64,000 nt of DNA from Bryobacteraceae bacterium (GTDB lineage: Bacteria; Acidobacteriota; Terriglobia; Bryobacterales; Bryobacteraceae). The DNA is taken from assembly GCA_030041495.1 (NCBI GenBank), contig JASHNT010000104.1:1-64000 (forward strand), in the 5' to 3' direction. The translations under genes and the position numbers were made by a program. The first letter of the stretch is position 1. The number at the start of each line of letters is the position of its first letter. This document shows, in pieces, positions 41,475 through 50,136 of the stretch. The notes beneath the pieces are model-generated. The model searched no databases. It was given only the letters and a program-made list of their open reading frames with translations, and was not told where the DNA came from.

Positions 41475-41542
41475 AATGTGATTGGTCCAAACGGCCCCGA
41501 CAAAGATCCCTCTCCGGAGCCTCCCAAGGGATACGAACACTC

Positions 41543-41572
41543 AAGGTACCAAATCCTGGCGAACCTTTGCAA
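41543..41572 (-). promoter_or_regulatory. Candidate promoter of the rplA-rplJ-rplL operon
   Basis: On the minus strand TTGCAA (41567-41572) and TACCTT (41543-41548) are spaced by 18 bases, about 70 bases before the rplA ATG. Because no rplK precedes rplA, a promoter must lie in this gap. The match to consensus is only fair. Confidence 0.3.
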
Positions 41573-41604
41573 GCAGGGTCCGCCCGCGGCTATGCTTTGA
41601 ACAG

Positions 41605-42161
41605 ATGGCGACTACCAATCTTCCATCGACGGATTACCCATCGGCCGCCGCGCCGCCGGCGGAGGTGATGAGTTGGGAAGACTTCGAAAAGCTCCCGGAT
41701 GGCGATGGCTATCATCGTGAGCTGATCGAAGGAGAACTCCAAATCTTGCCGTCTGTAAAACTGGGTCATTCGAAACTTGCGAAGCGAATTTCAAGGCGCT
41801 GCTGACCGCTGAGGAAGGCGCGAAAGGTCAAGCCTATTTCGAGGCTGGGTTCAAGCTTGGGCAAAGCCCGGCAAGTTGGGTCCAGCCCGACGTGTCGTTC
41901 GTCCGCGGGAAACGCGTCGAAGACACGGAGGATTCGGGCTACCTGCTCGGCGCGCCGGAGCTCGCCGTCAAGGTCTTGTCCCCGTTGGAGTCTGCGTCGG
42001 ATCTGAATCGCAAAGTCGAACTGATGCTCCAGACCGGGGCGCTCGCGGTCTGGGTAGTGTATCCTCGCCAGCGCAAGGTCCACGTTCACCTTCTGGGGGC
42101 GACAACGTTACGGCTCGGCGTTGGCGATGTCCTTTCGTTAACGGAGCTGCTTCCCGGCTGA
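41605..42161 (+). pseudogene. Frameshifted Uma2-family (PD-(D/E)XK-like) endonuclease gene
   Basis: ATG 41605 opens 'MSWEDFEKLPDGDGYHRELIEGELQILPSVKLGHSKLAKRIS' and then stops at 41805. From about 41784 the next frame continues the family: 'NFKALLTAEEGAKGQAYFEAGFKLGQSPASWVQPDVSFVRG', 'APELAVKVLSP', 'ELMLQTGALAVWVVYPRQRKVHVH', ending at TGA 42161. A missing T in the run at about 41789 (AATTTC) would join them. The usual catalytic Glu in 'LAVEVLSP' is Lys. Both together point to a dead gene. TATGCT lies eight bases before the ATG, with no Shine-Dalgarno sequence. Confidence 0.7.
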
Positions 42162-42241
42162 GAGATGCCGGTTGCTAAGATCTTCGAAGATTGATGGTGC
42201 ACACGGCGGGCGCCGCGCTATTCTCAAGAAGCTTCGTTACT

Positions 42242-42850
42242 ATGGACATTGTTACCGGGCACGTGGGATGGATCGAGGTGGTCTGCGGCCCGATGTTTTC
42301 GGGCAAAAGCGAAGAGTTGATCCGCCGGTTGCGCCGCGCCAAGATCGCCCGTAAGCGCGTGCAGGTTTTCAAGCCCGCGCTCGACAACCGCTATTCGGAA
42401 GACGAAATCGTCTCCCACGGCGACCAGCGCATGAAATCGACGGTTGTCTCGAATGCCCGCCAAATCCTGGAGCAGATCGACTGGCGGACGCAAGTGGTCG
42501 GCATCGACGAATCGAACTTCTTCGGTCCGGAGCTGGTCGACGTCGCCAGCCAACTCGCCGATACGGGCAAGCAAGTGATCGTCGCCGGACTCGACACGGA
42601 CTACCTGGGCCGCCCGTTTTCGCCGATGCCGGAGCTGTTGTGCCTGGCCGAATCGATCACCAAGACGCTGGCGATCTGCATGCGCTGCGGCAATCCCGCC
42701 AAGCACACACAAAGGTTGGTGGAGTCGAACGATCTGATTGTGGTCGGCGCTTCAGGGACCTACGAAGCGCGCTGCCGGCGGTGTTTTGAGCCGGGCGTGC
42801 CGAAGCAAGAAGTGCTGGAGTTCGCGCGGCCCCCCGCTGGCTTAGAATAA
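42242..42850 (+). CDS. tdk: Thymidine kinase
   Basis: 202 residues from ATG 42242 (an in-frame TTG lies at 42191). P-loop 'GPMFSGKSEELIRRLRRA', the active-site 'VVGIDESNFF', the lasso 'LDTDYLGRPFSPMPELLCLAESITK' and the zinc-binding 'CMRCGNPA' and 'CRRCFEP' identify a type II thymidine kinase, which phosphorylates thymidine with ATP in the salvage pathway. It is followed six bases later by the haem/copper protein gene. Confidence 0.96.
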   Translation: MDIVTGHVGWIEVVCGPMFSGKSEELIRRLRRAKIARKRVQVFKPALDNRYSEDEIVSHGDQRMKSTVVSNARQILEQIDWRTQVVGIDESNFFGPELVDVASQLADTGKQVIVAGLDTDYLGRPFSPMPELLCLAESITKTLAICMRCGNPAKHTQRLVESNDLIVVGASGTYEARCRRCFEPGVPKQEVLEFARPPAGLE

Positions 42851-42856
42851 AGACGT

Positions 42857-44053
42857 ATGCGGCCCGGAACGGTATCGCTTGTGTTGATTCTGGGTATCAT
42901 TCCCGTGACTGCCGCAACTCCGACCTTCCACAAAGACATCGAACCAATATTACAGAAGCGTTGCCAGGGCTGCCATCGCGCCGGTGAAGCCGCGCCGATG
43001 GCGCTGGTCACGTACGAGCAGACCCGGCCATGGGCCAAAGCCATCCGCGCCTCGGTGATCACCGGCAAGATGCCTCCCTGGCAGCCGGATCCGCACTACG
43101 GCAAGTTCAGCAACGACCTTTCGCTCGGCCCCGGCGAGAAAGAGAAACTGGTCGCCTGGGTGGATGCGGGCGCGCCCGAAGGCAACCCGGCCGACGCGCC
43201 CAAGCCCGCTGTCTTCACCGATGGCTGGCGCATCTCCAAGCCCGACATGGTTTTCGAAATGCCCGAGGAGTTCGACGTCCCGGCCAAGGGCGTCATCGAC
43301 TACCAGTACATCTCCGTGCCCACTCACTTCACCGAAGACAAATGGGTCCAGGAGGCCGAGGTGCGGCCGGGCGACCGGTCCCTGGTGCATCATGCCATCG
43401 TGGTCATCGACAACGGAACGGGAGTCAACAACGAGGAGTATCTGGCGGGATACGCACCGGGTGGTAACGTACAAATCTGGAAGCCCGGCGAGGCGCGGCT
43501 GGTCAAGGCCGGCTCCACGCTGGTCTTTCAGATGCACTACCAGGCCAACGGCAAACCCGGACGCGACCGCACGCGCATCGGCCTGGTGTTTGCCAAGAAG
43601 CCGGTGACGGATCGAATTATCGCCATGCAGGTGATGGATCTGGGCCTGGCAATTCCGCCGGGCAATCCCAACTTCCGCGTGGACGCGTCGCTGGTGATGA
43701 AAGACACAGTCAAACTGGTCGGCATGCGTGCCCATATGCACGTTCGCGGAAAATCCTTCCAGTTCCGCGCGGTCTATCCCAACGGAGAAACCGAGGTTCT
43801 CCTGGACCTGCCCAAGTACGATTTCAACTGGCAGCCGTATTACTACCTGGAAACGCCCAAGCTGTTGCCGGCGGGCACTCGCATCGAGTGCACCGCATAT
43901 TACGACAACTCCGCCAACAATCCCTTCAATCCCGACCCCAACACGTGGGTGCGCTGGGGACCGCAGACCTGGGATGAGATGATGATCGGCTGGCTGGATA
44001 TCGCGGTCCCCGTTTCGAAAGAGCATTCCCTGCGCGGCGCGCTCCACCAATAG
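42857..44053 (+). CDS. Secreted fusion of haem c motif and copper type II monooxygenase-like domain (PHM/DBM-like)
   Basis: 398 residues with a signal peptide (1-20). C36-Q-G-C39-H40 is a c-type haem site at the front of a short cytochrome-like domain (about 25-110: 'DIEPILQKRCQGCHRAGEAAPM', 'KMPPWQPD', 'WVDAGAP'). The rest matches the copper type II ascorbate-dependent monooxygenase fold. The candidate copper ligands of both sites are present: H178-H179 in 'LVHHAIVV', H227 in 'FQMHYQ', H293-x-H295 in 'RAHMHVRG' and M375/M376 in 'DEMMIGW'. The haem could pass electrons to the copper sites in place of ascorbate. The substrate is unknown. TAGAAT (42843-42848) lies eight bases before the ATG. 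Confidence 0.83.
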   Translation: MRPGTVSLVLILGIIPVTAATPTFHKDIEPILQKRCQGCHRAGEAAPMALVTYEQTRPWAKAIRASVITGKMPPWQPDPHYGKFSNDLSLGPGEKEKLVAWVDAGAPEGNPADAPKPAVFTDGWRISKPDMVFEMPEEFDVPAKGVIDYQYISVPTHFTEDKWVQEAEVRPGDRSLVHHAIVVIDNGTGVNNEEYLAGYAPGGNVQIWKPGEARLVKAGSTLVFQMHYQANGKPGRDRTRIGLVFAKKPVTDRIIAMQVMDLGLAIPPGNPNFRVDASLVMKDTVKLVGMRAHMHVRGKSFQFRAVYPNGETEVLLDLPKYDFNWQPYYYLETPKLLPAGTRIECTAYYDNSANNPFNPDPNTWVRWGPQTWDEMMIGWLDIAVPVSKEHSLRGALHQ

Positions 44054-44087
44054 TCTGTTAGACTAGCCGGTTACAACCCACCACGAG

Positions 44088-45521
44088 ATGAGCCTGTTCG
44101 CAACCAAGCCACTCGATCTCATCCTTCGCGATTCCGAGGGCGAGTCCCTGAAGCGATCTTTGGGCGCGGGCCAACTGGTGGCGCTGGGAATCGGCGCGAT
44201 CATTGGAGCCGGATTGTTCTCGCTGACCGGTCTGGCGGCTGCGCAGAATGCCGGACCGGCCGTGGTCCTCAGCTTCATCCTTGCGGCAGTCGGTTGCGCT
44301 TTCGCCGGATTGTGCTACAGCGAATTCGCCACCATGATCCCGATCGCCGGCAGCGCGTACACGTATTCTTACGCCACCATGGGCGAGCTGATGGCGTGGA
44401 TTATCGGCTGGGATTTGGTGCTCGAATACGCGGTGGGCGCTTCGACCGTCGCGGTGAGTTGGTCGGGATACGTGATCAGCCTGCTCAAAGATTTCGGAAT
44501 CAATTTCCCGCCGGAGCTGGCCGCTTCGCCGCTGGAGCCGGTGACGTTACCGGGGTCGACCACCGTGATTCACGGCGTCATCAATCTTCCCGCGCTGTTC
44601 ATCGTGGTGCTGGTTTCCGGGATCCTGATTTTGGGCATTCAGGAATCCGCCCAAGCCAACACAGTGATCGTGATCCTGAAAATATCGGTCGCGATCCTGT
44701 TCGTCATCATGGGCTGGGCTTACATCAACACCAAGAACTACACTCCGTTCGTCCCGCCCAACACCGGAACCTTCGGCGAGTTCGGATGGAGCGGCGTGCT
44801 GCGGGGCGCGGGGAAAGTGTTTTTCGCGTTCATTGGATTCGACGCGGTCTCGACCGCCGCGCAGGAAGCCAAGAAGCCGCAGCGCGACATGCCTATCGGC
44901 ATCGTCGGCTCTCTGGTGTTGTGCACACTGTTGTACGTGGTGTTTTCGCACGTGCTCACCGGCATCGTGAACTACCGCGACCTCAACGTGTCCGCGCCGG
45001 TCGCCGTAGCGGTAGACCGCACGCCCTACATGTTCTTCCGGCCGGCCGTGAAGCTGGCGATCATTCTCGGATTCACCTCCGTGATTCTGGTGATGCTGCT
45101 GGGGCAGAGCCGGGTATTTTTTTCGATGTCGCGCGACCGTTTACTCCCCAAAGTCTTCAGCGACGTCCACCCGAAGTTCCGCACGCCGTGGCGGTCCAAC
45201 CTGCTGTTCATGGTGTTCACCGGACTATTTGGGGCGTTCGCGCCGCTTTCGGTGCTCGGCGACATGACCAGCATCGGCACTTTATTCGCCTTCGTGCTGG
45301 TGTGCATCGGCATAATTGTGATGAGGCGCACCCATCCGGATCGTCACCGTCCCTTCCGGACGCCGTTTGTGCCGCTGATTCCGCTCCTGGGAATTGCGTT
45401 CAATCTGTTTCTGATGTTCGGGCTGGGGCTGAGCAACTGGATCCGGCTGTTCGGTTGGATGGCCGTGGGTCTGATCCTGTATTTCAACTACGGGCGCAAG
45501 CGCAGCATCACGGCGGGCTGA
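44088..45521 (+). CDS. APC-family amino acid permease (YfnA/CAT-like)
   Basis: 477 residues with about 12 to 13 membrane helices. 'LGAGQLVALGIGAIIGAGLFSLTGLAA' is helix 1 with the unwound G-rich substrate site, 'CYSEFATMIPIAGSAYTYSYATMGELMAWIIGWDLVLEY' spans helices 3 and 4, and 'AFIGFDAVSTAAQEAKKPQRDMPIGI' covers helix 6 and the following loop. These are typical of cationic amino acid transporters of the CAT group. It follows the haem/copper gene by 34 bases. Confidence 0.93.
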   Translation: MSLFATKPLDLILRDSEGESLKRSLGAGQLVALGIGAIIGAGLFSLTGLAAAQNAGPAVVLSFILAAVGCAFAGLCYSEFATMIPIAGSAYTYSYATMGELMAWIIGWDLVLEYAVGASTVAVSWSGYVISLLKDFGINFPPELAASPLEPVTLPGSTTVIHGVINLPALFIVVLVSGILILGIQESAQANTVIVILKISVAILFVIMGWAYINTKNYTPFVPPNTGTFGEFGWSGVLRGAGKVFFAFIGFDAVSTAAQEAKKPQRDMPIGIVGSLVLCTLLYVVFSHVLTGIVNYRDLNVSAPVAVAVDRTPYMFFRPAVKLAIILGFTSVILVMLLGQSRVFFSMSRDRLLPKVFSDVHPKFRTPWRSNLLFMVFTGLFGAFAPLSVLGDMTSIGTLFAFVLVCIGIIVMRRTHPDRHRPFRTPFVPLIPLLGIAFNLFLMFGLGLSNWIRLFGWMAVGLILYFNYGRKRSITAG

Positions 45522-45662
45522 AGCCAGAAGACCCCGCCGGAGCTGAGAATTGAGTTTTTCAAGCCTGATGTTCCTGGCCAGACGAAGCAAGCCCGGCCTT
45601 GCGCCGGCCGTTGGCCCGGGCGCAGTACTCGCGCCGCGCCAGGGAAGCGAACCGGTGCAGCT

Positions 45663-45944
45663 TCACAGCTCCCCAATGGCTGCGCGATTGCGCTCGATCG
45701 CCCAGGAGCGGCGCACCACCTGGTCGCGGAGAAGAGTGGCACGGCGGCGGCACTCCAAAGAATCTTCGTTGGTGAGCTGCCGGAACAAGACGTAATCATC
45801 CTGCGTGATCTCCTCCGCCAAGCGCCTTTGGACCAGGCTCTTGGTCCTGCGGCGAAGCTCCTCGCTCCATTGACGATTGAGAGTATGCCATTTTGCCAAC
45901 TCTTCCATAGTGCAGGAGGAGAGGTCTTCAGGCCACGGGCACAT
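45663..45944 (-). CDS. Small protein of unknown function, Arg/Glu-rich helical
   Basis: 93 residues predicted to be mostly helical and charged ('ELAKWHTLNRQWSEELRRRTKSLVQRRLAEEITQDDYVLFRQL', 'CRRRATLLRDQVVRR'). Met13 (45908) is an alternative start. No Shine-Dalgarno sequence is seen. An AT-rich stretch (45945-46059) containing the palindrome CAATATTG (46005-46012) lies upstream, unlike the GC-rich surroundings, and may hold its promoter. No family is recognised. Confidence 0.4.
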   Translation of the reverse strand: MCPWPEDLSSCTMEELAKWHTLNRQWSEELRRRTKSLVQRRLAEEITQDDYVLFRQLTNEDSLECRRRATLLRDQVVRRSWAIERNRAAIGEL

Positions 45945-46059
45945 TCAGTTGTAACATCGTCTGACGCTGCCAAAGGATGTAGACTAAATCCGCATTTTAA
46001 TTCACAATATTGTTCGACCATTGTTTCACTTTTCGACGCGTATTTTTTTGCCTTTCCGG

Positions 46060-47067
46060 TCACGCCGTGGCCTTTCCCATAGCCGGGCGAGTAAGGCGGT
46101 ACAACAGAGGACCTGGAACCCATTGAGCAACATATAGCATGATTTCCGCTACCAAGCCATCGCTCAGTGCATGCCGCAGGATCGCGGAAAAGCCATATTG
46201 CAGCCCCAAAATCCGCCGGCATTGCGCGTTGTAGCCGGCCACGGGGACACCGCGCGCGGCGCTGCGTCCGGCGAGTTTTCCCGTCGCAAGGGCAGACAAA
46301 ATCCCGGAGCCGGTAAAAGGGTCCACAAACCCTAGCGCGTCGCCCGCCAGATAGGCTTCCGCCGGGCGGTCGAATTTCTCATGAAATACCAAAGGCCCGG
46401 TGACGAGCCAGTCGAAACTGCGCTCCAGAGGAGCCAGGCGCTCCTGTAAACTTTCGGGGAACAACGTCTCCGGCCGGAAGCCTCCGGCCCGCAGCAATTC
46501 CTCCGGCGCGAGTCCACACACGTTCACCGCTCCGTCTTCCACAGGGCTGACGCCCACGTACCCTCCGCGAAAGAAGAACATCTCCACGGCATCCTCGACC
46601 GGCCCGCGGAAATGCGCCTTGAAACCGAAGAGCCGGCCTCCTTTCGGAGCAGGCGCTTGGCGCCCGTGTGCAATCACCACAGGTTGGCCTGAGCAGTCAT
46701 CCGCTTTCCGGGTTTCCATTTTCACCTCCGCTCCGCGCTGGACCGCAGCATCGAGCAAAAGCCGGTCGAGCGCGTAGCGGCTGAGGCTGAAAGCCGGCTG
46801 AGGTAAAGGGAAGTGTTTCTCGCGGCTGCCCATCCTTAGCACGGCTCGGCTGAGCCGCGCGGGGCGGGCGGCGAAGAATGCATCGCGGAGCCCAAGCGAT
46901 TCGACCAGCGCGAGGATCTCCGGCGAAAGGAACTCGCCGCAAACTTTGTGGCGCGGGAGGCGGGACTTTTCGTAGAGCGTCACCGATGCTCCTTCGGCCA
47001 ATGCGGCGAGCGCAGCCGCGCAACCGGCAGGTCCGCCGCCGATCACCGTAATCGCGCGAGGCGCCAT
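46060..47067 (-). CDS. FAD-dependent oxidoreductase (geranylgeranyl reductase/hydroxylase-like)
   Basis: About 335 residues. 'ITVIGGGPAGCAAALAALAEGASVTLYEKSRLPRHKVCGEFLSPE' is the FAD-binding Rossmann motif followed by the family's K-V-C-G-E stretch, and 'AEAYLAGDALGFVDPFTGSGILSALATGKLAG' is the second FAD motif (GD). These are typical of the geranylgeranyl-reductase/tryptophan-halogenase-like group that includes SrsC-type hydroxylases. ATG 47067 lies one base after the TAG of the methyltransferase. The C-terminal helix region might touch the membrane. Confidence 0.87.
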   Translation of the reverse strand: MAPRAITVIGGGPAGCAAALAALAEGASVTLYEKSRLPRHKVCGEFLSPEILALVESLGLRDAFFAARPARLSRAVLRMGSREKHFPLPQPAFSLSRYALDRLLLDAAVQRGAEVKMETRKADDCSGQPVVIAHGRQAPAPKGGRLFGFKAHFRGPVEDAVEMFFFRGGYVGVSPVEDGAVNVCGLAPEELLRAGGFRPETLFPESLQERLAPLERSFDWLVTGPLVFHEKFDRPAEAYLAGDALGFVDPFTGSGILSALATGKLAGRSAARGVPVAGYNAQCRRILGLQYGFSAILRHALSDGLVAEIMLYVAQWVPGPLLYRLTRPAMGKATA

Positions 47068-47068
47068 G

Positions 47069-47698
47069 CTACCAGGAGATATCCACGATCTGGCGAATGT
47101 AAAAGGGCGCAGCCGTGTGGCGCACGCAGGCACTGGTGCCTTCGACTGCCCGGTTTACGATTTTGCGCAATTCACGTGGCGTATACGCGCGACGGACTGA
47201 GGTAGCGCCGTCCGCGGCGTTGATGTGGGATAAAAACGGAGCCACGAAAATCCGGAACAGCCAGAGCGGCAGCCAGTGCCGCACCAGGTCCAGGATGATG
47301 AAGCGGTGCGAGGCGTGGGAGACGTTGCGAATCAGCCGCACGATCTCATCCTCGGAAAGATGGTGGACCATTAACACAGCCAGTACCACATCCGCCTGAG
47401 GCAGCGGGTCCTTCACCGCGTCCCCGGTTACAATCCCCACGGACGCCCGAGGAGCAGGCCGTAAATCGAAGCCCGTCACACTCAGGCCCAGCGTGTCGCG
47501 GATCTCCTCCAGCAGCGCTCCTTGGCCGCAGCCCAAATCCAACACGCTGCGAGCGCCGCTACCTTTGAGCCGGCGCAGAATTGCGCGCGTGTTGCCCAGC
47601 CAGCGGTTCGTTCGGGCCAGGTCGCTATACGCTTCAGCGACGACCGCGTCGGAGAGCGCGGGGTCGTCAAGCAATTCGACCGTGTCGAGGCGCTGCAT
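47069..47698 (-). CDS. Methyltransferase-domain protein
   Basis: 209 residues. 'ARSVLDLGCGQGALLEEI' is motif I, then 'GFDLRP' and 'DVVLAVLMVHHLSEDEIVRLIRNVSHASHRFIILDLVRHWLPLWLF'. 'FLSHINAADGATSVRRAYTPRELRKIV' is typical of the methyltransferase that accompanies type III polyketide synthases and an FAD enzyme in alkylresorcinol clusters. Here the FAD enzyme is next door but no polyketide synthase gene is in the window. A TATCCT box lies six bases before its ATG. It diverges from the amidohydrolase gene across 32 bases. Confidence 0.82.
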   Translation of the reverse strand: MQRLDTVELLDDPALSDAVVAEAYSDLARTNRWLGNTRAILRRLKGSGARSVLDLGCGQGALLEEIRDTLGLSVTGFDLRPAPRASVGIVTGDAVKDPLPQADVVLAVLMVHHLSEDEIVRLIRNVSHASHRFIILDLVRHWLPLWLFRIFVAPFLSHINAADGATSVRRAYTPRELRKIVNRAVEGTSACVRHTAAPFYIRQIVDISW

Positions 47699-47710
47699 GC
47701 TTTCAGGATA

Positions 47711-47716
47711 TATACT
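47711..47716 (+). promoter_or_regulatory. -10 box of the amidohydrolase operon
   Basis: TATACT (47711-47716) lies 14 bases before ATG 47731, in a 32-base gap shared with the divergent methyltransferase gene. No Shine-Dalgarno sequence precedes the ATG, so the leader would be only a few bases long. Confidence 0.35.
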
Positions 47717-47730
47717 GTGGAGCGCCGTTT

Positions 47731-49377
47731 ATGAAAGCCGTACTTTGCGCCGCGATCCTAGCCTGCGGCGTTTTTGCGCAGGCTCCGGATGCGATCCTGG
47801 TCAATGGAAAAATCCTGACCGCCGACGCGCGGTTTTCGATCGATAGCGCCGTTGCGATTCGCGAAGGGAAAATTGCGGCGTTGGGTAACGATGCCGGGAT
47901 CCGCAGGCAGGCCGGCTCCGGCACGCGAGTGATCGATCTCGGCGGGCGTACGGTCATCCCGGGCCTGATCGATTCGCACATGCACGCGATCCGCGCAGCC
48001 TTGAGTTTTTCGACCGAGGTGAATTGGATCGGTACGCGGTCACTAAAGGAAGGACTGGGGCGGATCACGGAGGCTTCGCGCGCGATGAAGCCCGGCTCCT
48101 GGTTGATTGTGGCGGGAGGCTGGAACGTGGACCAGTTCCGGGAGAAGCGCCAGCCGACCCAAGCCGAGTTGATCGACGCGGCGCCCAACAATCCGGTGTA
48201 TGTGCAGCTCGCCTACGGTTGGGTGATGATGACTCCGTTGGCGTACCAGGCTCTGCACATCGCCAGCGAATCCGACCTTCCCAACAACGGCAAGTTTGAG
48301 AAAGACGCGAACGGCAAGCTGACCGGAGCTGTGACGGGCGGGCAATCCGCCATCAGCGGCTTGTTCGACAAACTGCCCAAGCCGAGCTTCGAGCAACAAG
48401 TCGACGGCACCAAGAAATTTTTCCGTGAGTTGAACCGCCTGGCGATGACCGGCGTGGTGGATCCTATGGGCAACAACATGTCGCCGCGAGAATATCAGGC
48501 GCTGTTCCAAGTTTGGCGCGAAAAACAATTGACCGTGCGCGTGGCTTACAGTCTCAGCCCGTGGGCCGGTCTTGCGGAGTTGCAGAGCGCCATCCAGATG
48601 TTGCCCATGGGATTCGGCGACGACATGCTGCACTTCAATGGGCTCGGCGAAAACGTCAGCCCCGGCATGTACAACAACGATCATCCGACCCAGGCGCAGA
48701 AACAGGAGTATTACGAGATCGCCAAGTGGGCGGCCGAGCGCGGCCTGTCCCTCACACAGCATTGGAGCAACGATTCCTCCGTGGGCGAGCTGCTTTCGGT
48801 ATGGGAGCGAGTCAACCAAGAGATTCCGATCGCTCCGCTGCGCTGGTCCATCGCGCACCTGAACGATGCTTCGATCGAGACTCTGCGCCGGATGAGGGCT
48901 CTGGGCGTGGGCTGGACGGTGCAGGATGCTCTGTATTTTTCGGGCGAGCAGTTCCGGCAACAGCATGGCGAGGCAGTCACGCGACGCTCGCCTCCGGTGG
49001 AGACTGCACGGGAGCTGGGGGTACCCGTCGGCGCGGGCACGGACGCGCATCGCGTGGCGTTGTACAATCCGTTCACATCGCTCCAATGTTTCCTGGACGG
49101 CAAGACGGTCGGCGGGGTCGCCCTGCGAGGGCCTGAGGAAACGCCCAGCCGGGAAAATGCTCTGCGCTACTACACCTCGGGCAGCGCTTGGTTTTCGCAC
49201 GACGAAGAGAAACGCGGCTCACTCGAGGTGGGTAAACTTGCGGATCTTGCGGTGCTGACCAAGGATTACATGACCGTGCCAGTGGAGCAGATCGGCGGGA
49301 TCGAATCGCTGCTGACGATGGTCGGCGGCAGGATCGTCTACGCGGCCGGTCCTTATGCGAAGCTGGATGGGAAATAG
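47731..49377 (+). CDS. Secreted amidohydrolase, family 3 (YtcJ-like)
   Basis: 548 residues. A short signal peptide ('MKAVLCAAILACGVFAQ') is followed by 'ILVNGKILTADARFSIDSAVAIREGKIAALG' and the metal-binding 'IPGLIDSHMHAIRAA', then 'RWSIAHLNDASIETLRRMRALGVG' and 'VGAGTDAHRVALYNPFTSLQ' with the conserved Asp. Family 3 amidohydrolases cleave exocyclic or formyl-type C-N bonds. The substrate is unknown. ATG 47731 was chosen because it directly precedes the signal peptide; upstream in-frame codons lie within the divergent gene. The stop codon abuts the next ATG. Confidence 0.88.
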   Translation: MKAVLCAAILACGVFAQAPDAILVNGKILTADARFSIDSAVAIREGKIAALGNDAGIRRQAGSGTRVIDLGGRTVIPGLIDSHMHAIRAALSFSTEVNWIGTRSLKEGLGRITEASRAMKPGSWLIVAGGWNVDQFREKRQPTQAELIDAAPNNPVYVQLAYGWVMMTPLAYQALHIASESDLPNNGKFEKDANGKLTGAVTGGQSAISGLFDKLPKPSFEQQVDGTKKFFRELNRLAMTGVVDPMGNNMSPREYQALFQVWREKQLTVRVAYSLSPWAGLAELQSAIQMLPMGFGDDMLHFNGLGENVSPGMYNNDHPTQAQKQEYYEIAKWAAERGLSLTQHWSNDSSVGELLSVWERVNQEIPIAPLRWSIAHLNDASIETLRRMRALGVGWTVQDALYFSGEQFRQQHGEAVTRRSPPVETARELGVPVGAGTDAHRVALYNPFTSLQCFLDGKTVGGVALRGPEETPSRENALRYYTSGSAWFSHDEEKRGSLEVGKLADLAVLTKDYMTVPVEQIGGIESLLTMVGGRIVYAAGPYAKLDGK

Positions 49378-50136
49378 ATGAGCCATCGACTCGCCATCAT
49401 GATTCTGTTGGCAACCGCAAGCGCATACGGCCAGTGGCGCGAGTATCCAACTCCGGGAGTACCGCGGCTCGCCAACGGCAAGCCCAACCTGGCTGCTCCG
49501 GCTCCGAGGACTGCGGACGGGAAGCCTGATTTTTCGGGGCTCTGGCAGACTCGTCCGGGCTACACTTCGGACATCGCCAAGGATCTTAAGCCGGGCGAAG
49601 TTTCCTTCCAGCCCTGGGCCGCCGAATTGTACAAGCATCGCGTGGATACAGAGAGCAAGGACGATCCGCAGGCGCGCTGTGTTCTCTCTGGAGTTCCGCG
49701 CGAACACGTGGTGCCATATCCGTTCAAGATCCTCAACAGCTCAGGCGAGATCGTAATTCTGTACGAAGCTCTGCACAGCTACCGGCAGATTTTCATGGAC
49801 GGCCGTTCGCTGCCCAAAAATCCCAATCCCGCATGGATGGGTTATTCGGTCGGGCATTGGGAGGGCGACACGCTGGTAGTGGAGTCGAATGGATTCGAGG
49901 AGAACAACTGGCTGGACAACAACGGTCACCCTGGAACCGAAGCTCTGCGTCTGACCGAACGTTTCCGCCGCCCCGATTACGGGCGCATCAATCTGGAAAT
50001 GACCATCGACGATCCCAAAGCCTACACCAAGCCGTGGACCGTGAACCTGCTGTTCACCGCCGCGCCGGACACCGAGTTGATCGAATACGTCTGCGACGAA
50101 AATGAAAAAGACGTGGTGCATCTGGTGGGCAAGTAG
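49378..50136 (+). CDS. Secreted protein of the WEGDTLVV family (unknown function)
   Basis: 252 residues with a signal peptide (1-18, ending SAYGQ). 'DGKPDFSGLWQT' and 'DDPQARCVLSGVPRE' open the domain; then 'SYRQIFMDGRSLP', 'VGHWEGDTLVVESNGF', 'WLDNNGHPGTEALRLTERF', 'MTIDDPKAYTKPWTV' and 'VCDENEKD' follow. The same blocks occur at 57086, 57997 and in the first part of the protein at 1932. Its ATG starts immediately after the amidohydrolase stop, and its stop abuts the MetE-like start, so all three are one operon. I know no named function for this family; a beta-barrel ligand binder is only a guess. Confidence 0.75.
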   Translation: MSHRLAIMILLATASAYGQWREYPTPGVPRLANGKPNLAAPAPRTADGKPDFSGLWQTRPGYTSDIAKDLKPGEVSFQPWAAELYKHRVDTESKDDPQARCVLSGVPREHVVPYPFKILNSSGEIVILYEALHSYRQIFMDGRSLPKNPNPAWMGYSVGHWEGDTLVVESNGFEENNWLDNNGHPGTEALRLTERFRRPDYGRINLEMTIDDPKAYTKPWTVNLLFTAAPDTELIEYVCDENEKDVVHLVGK

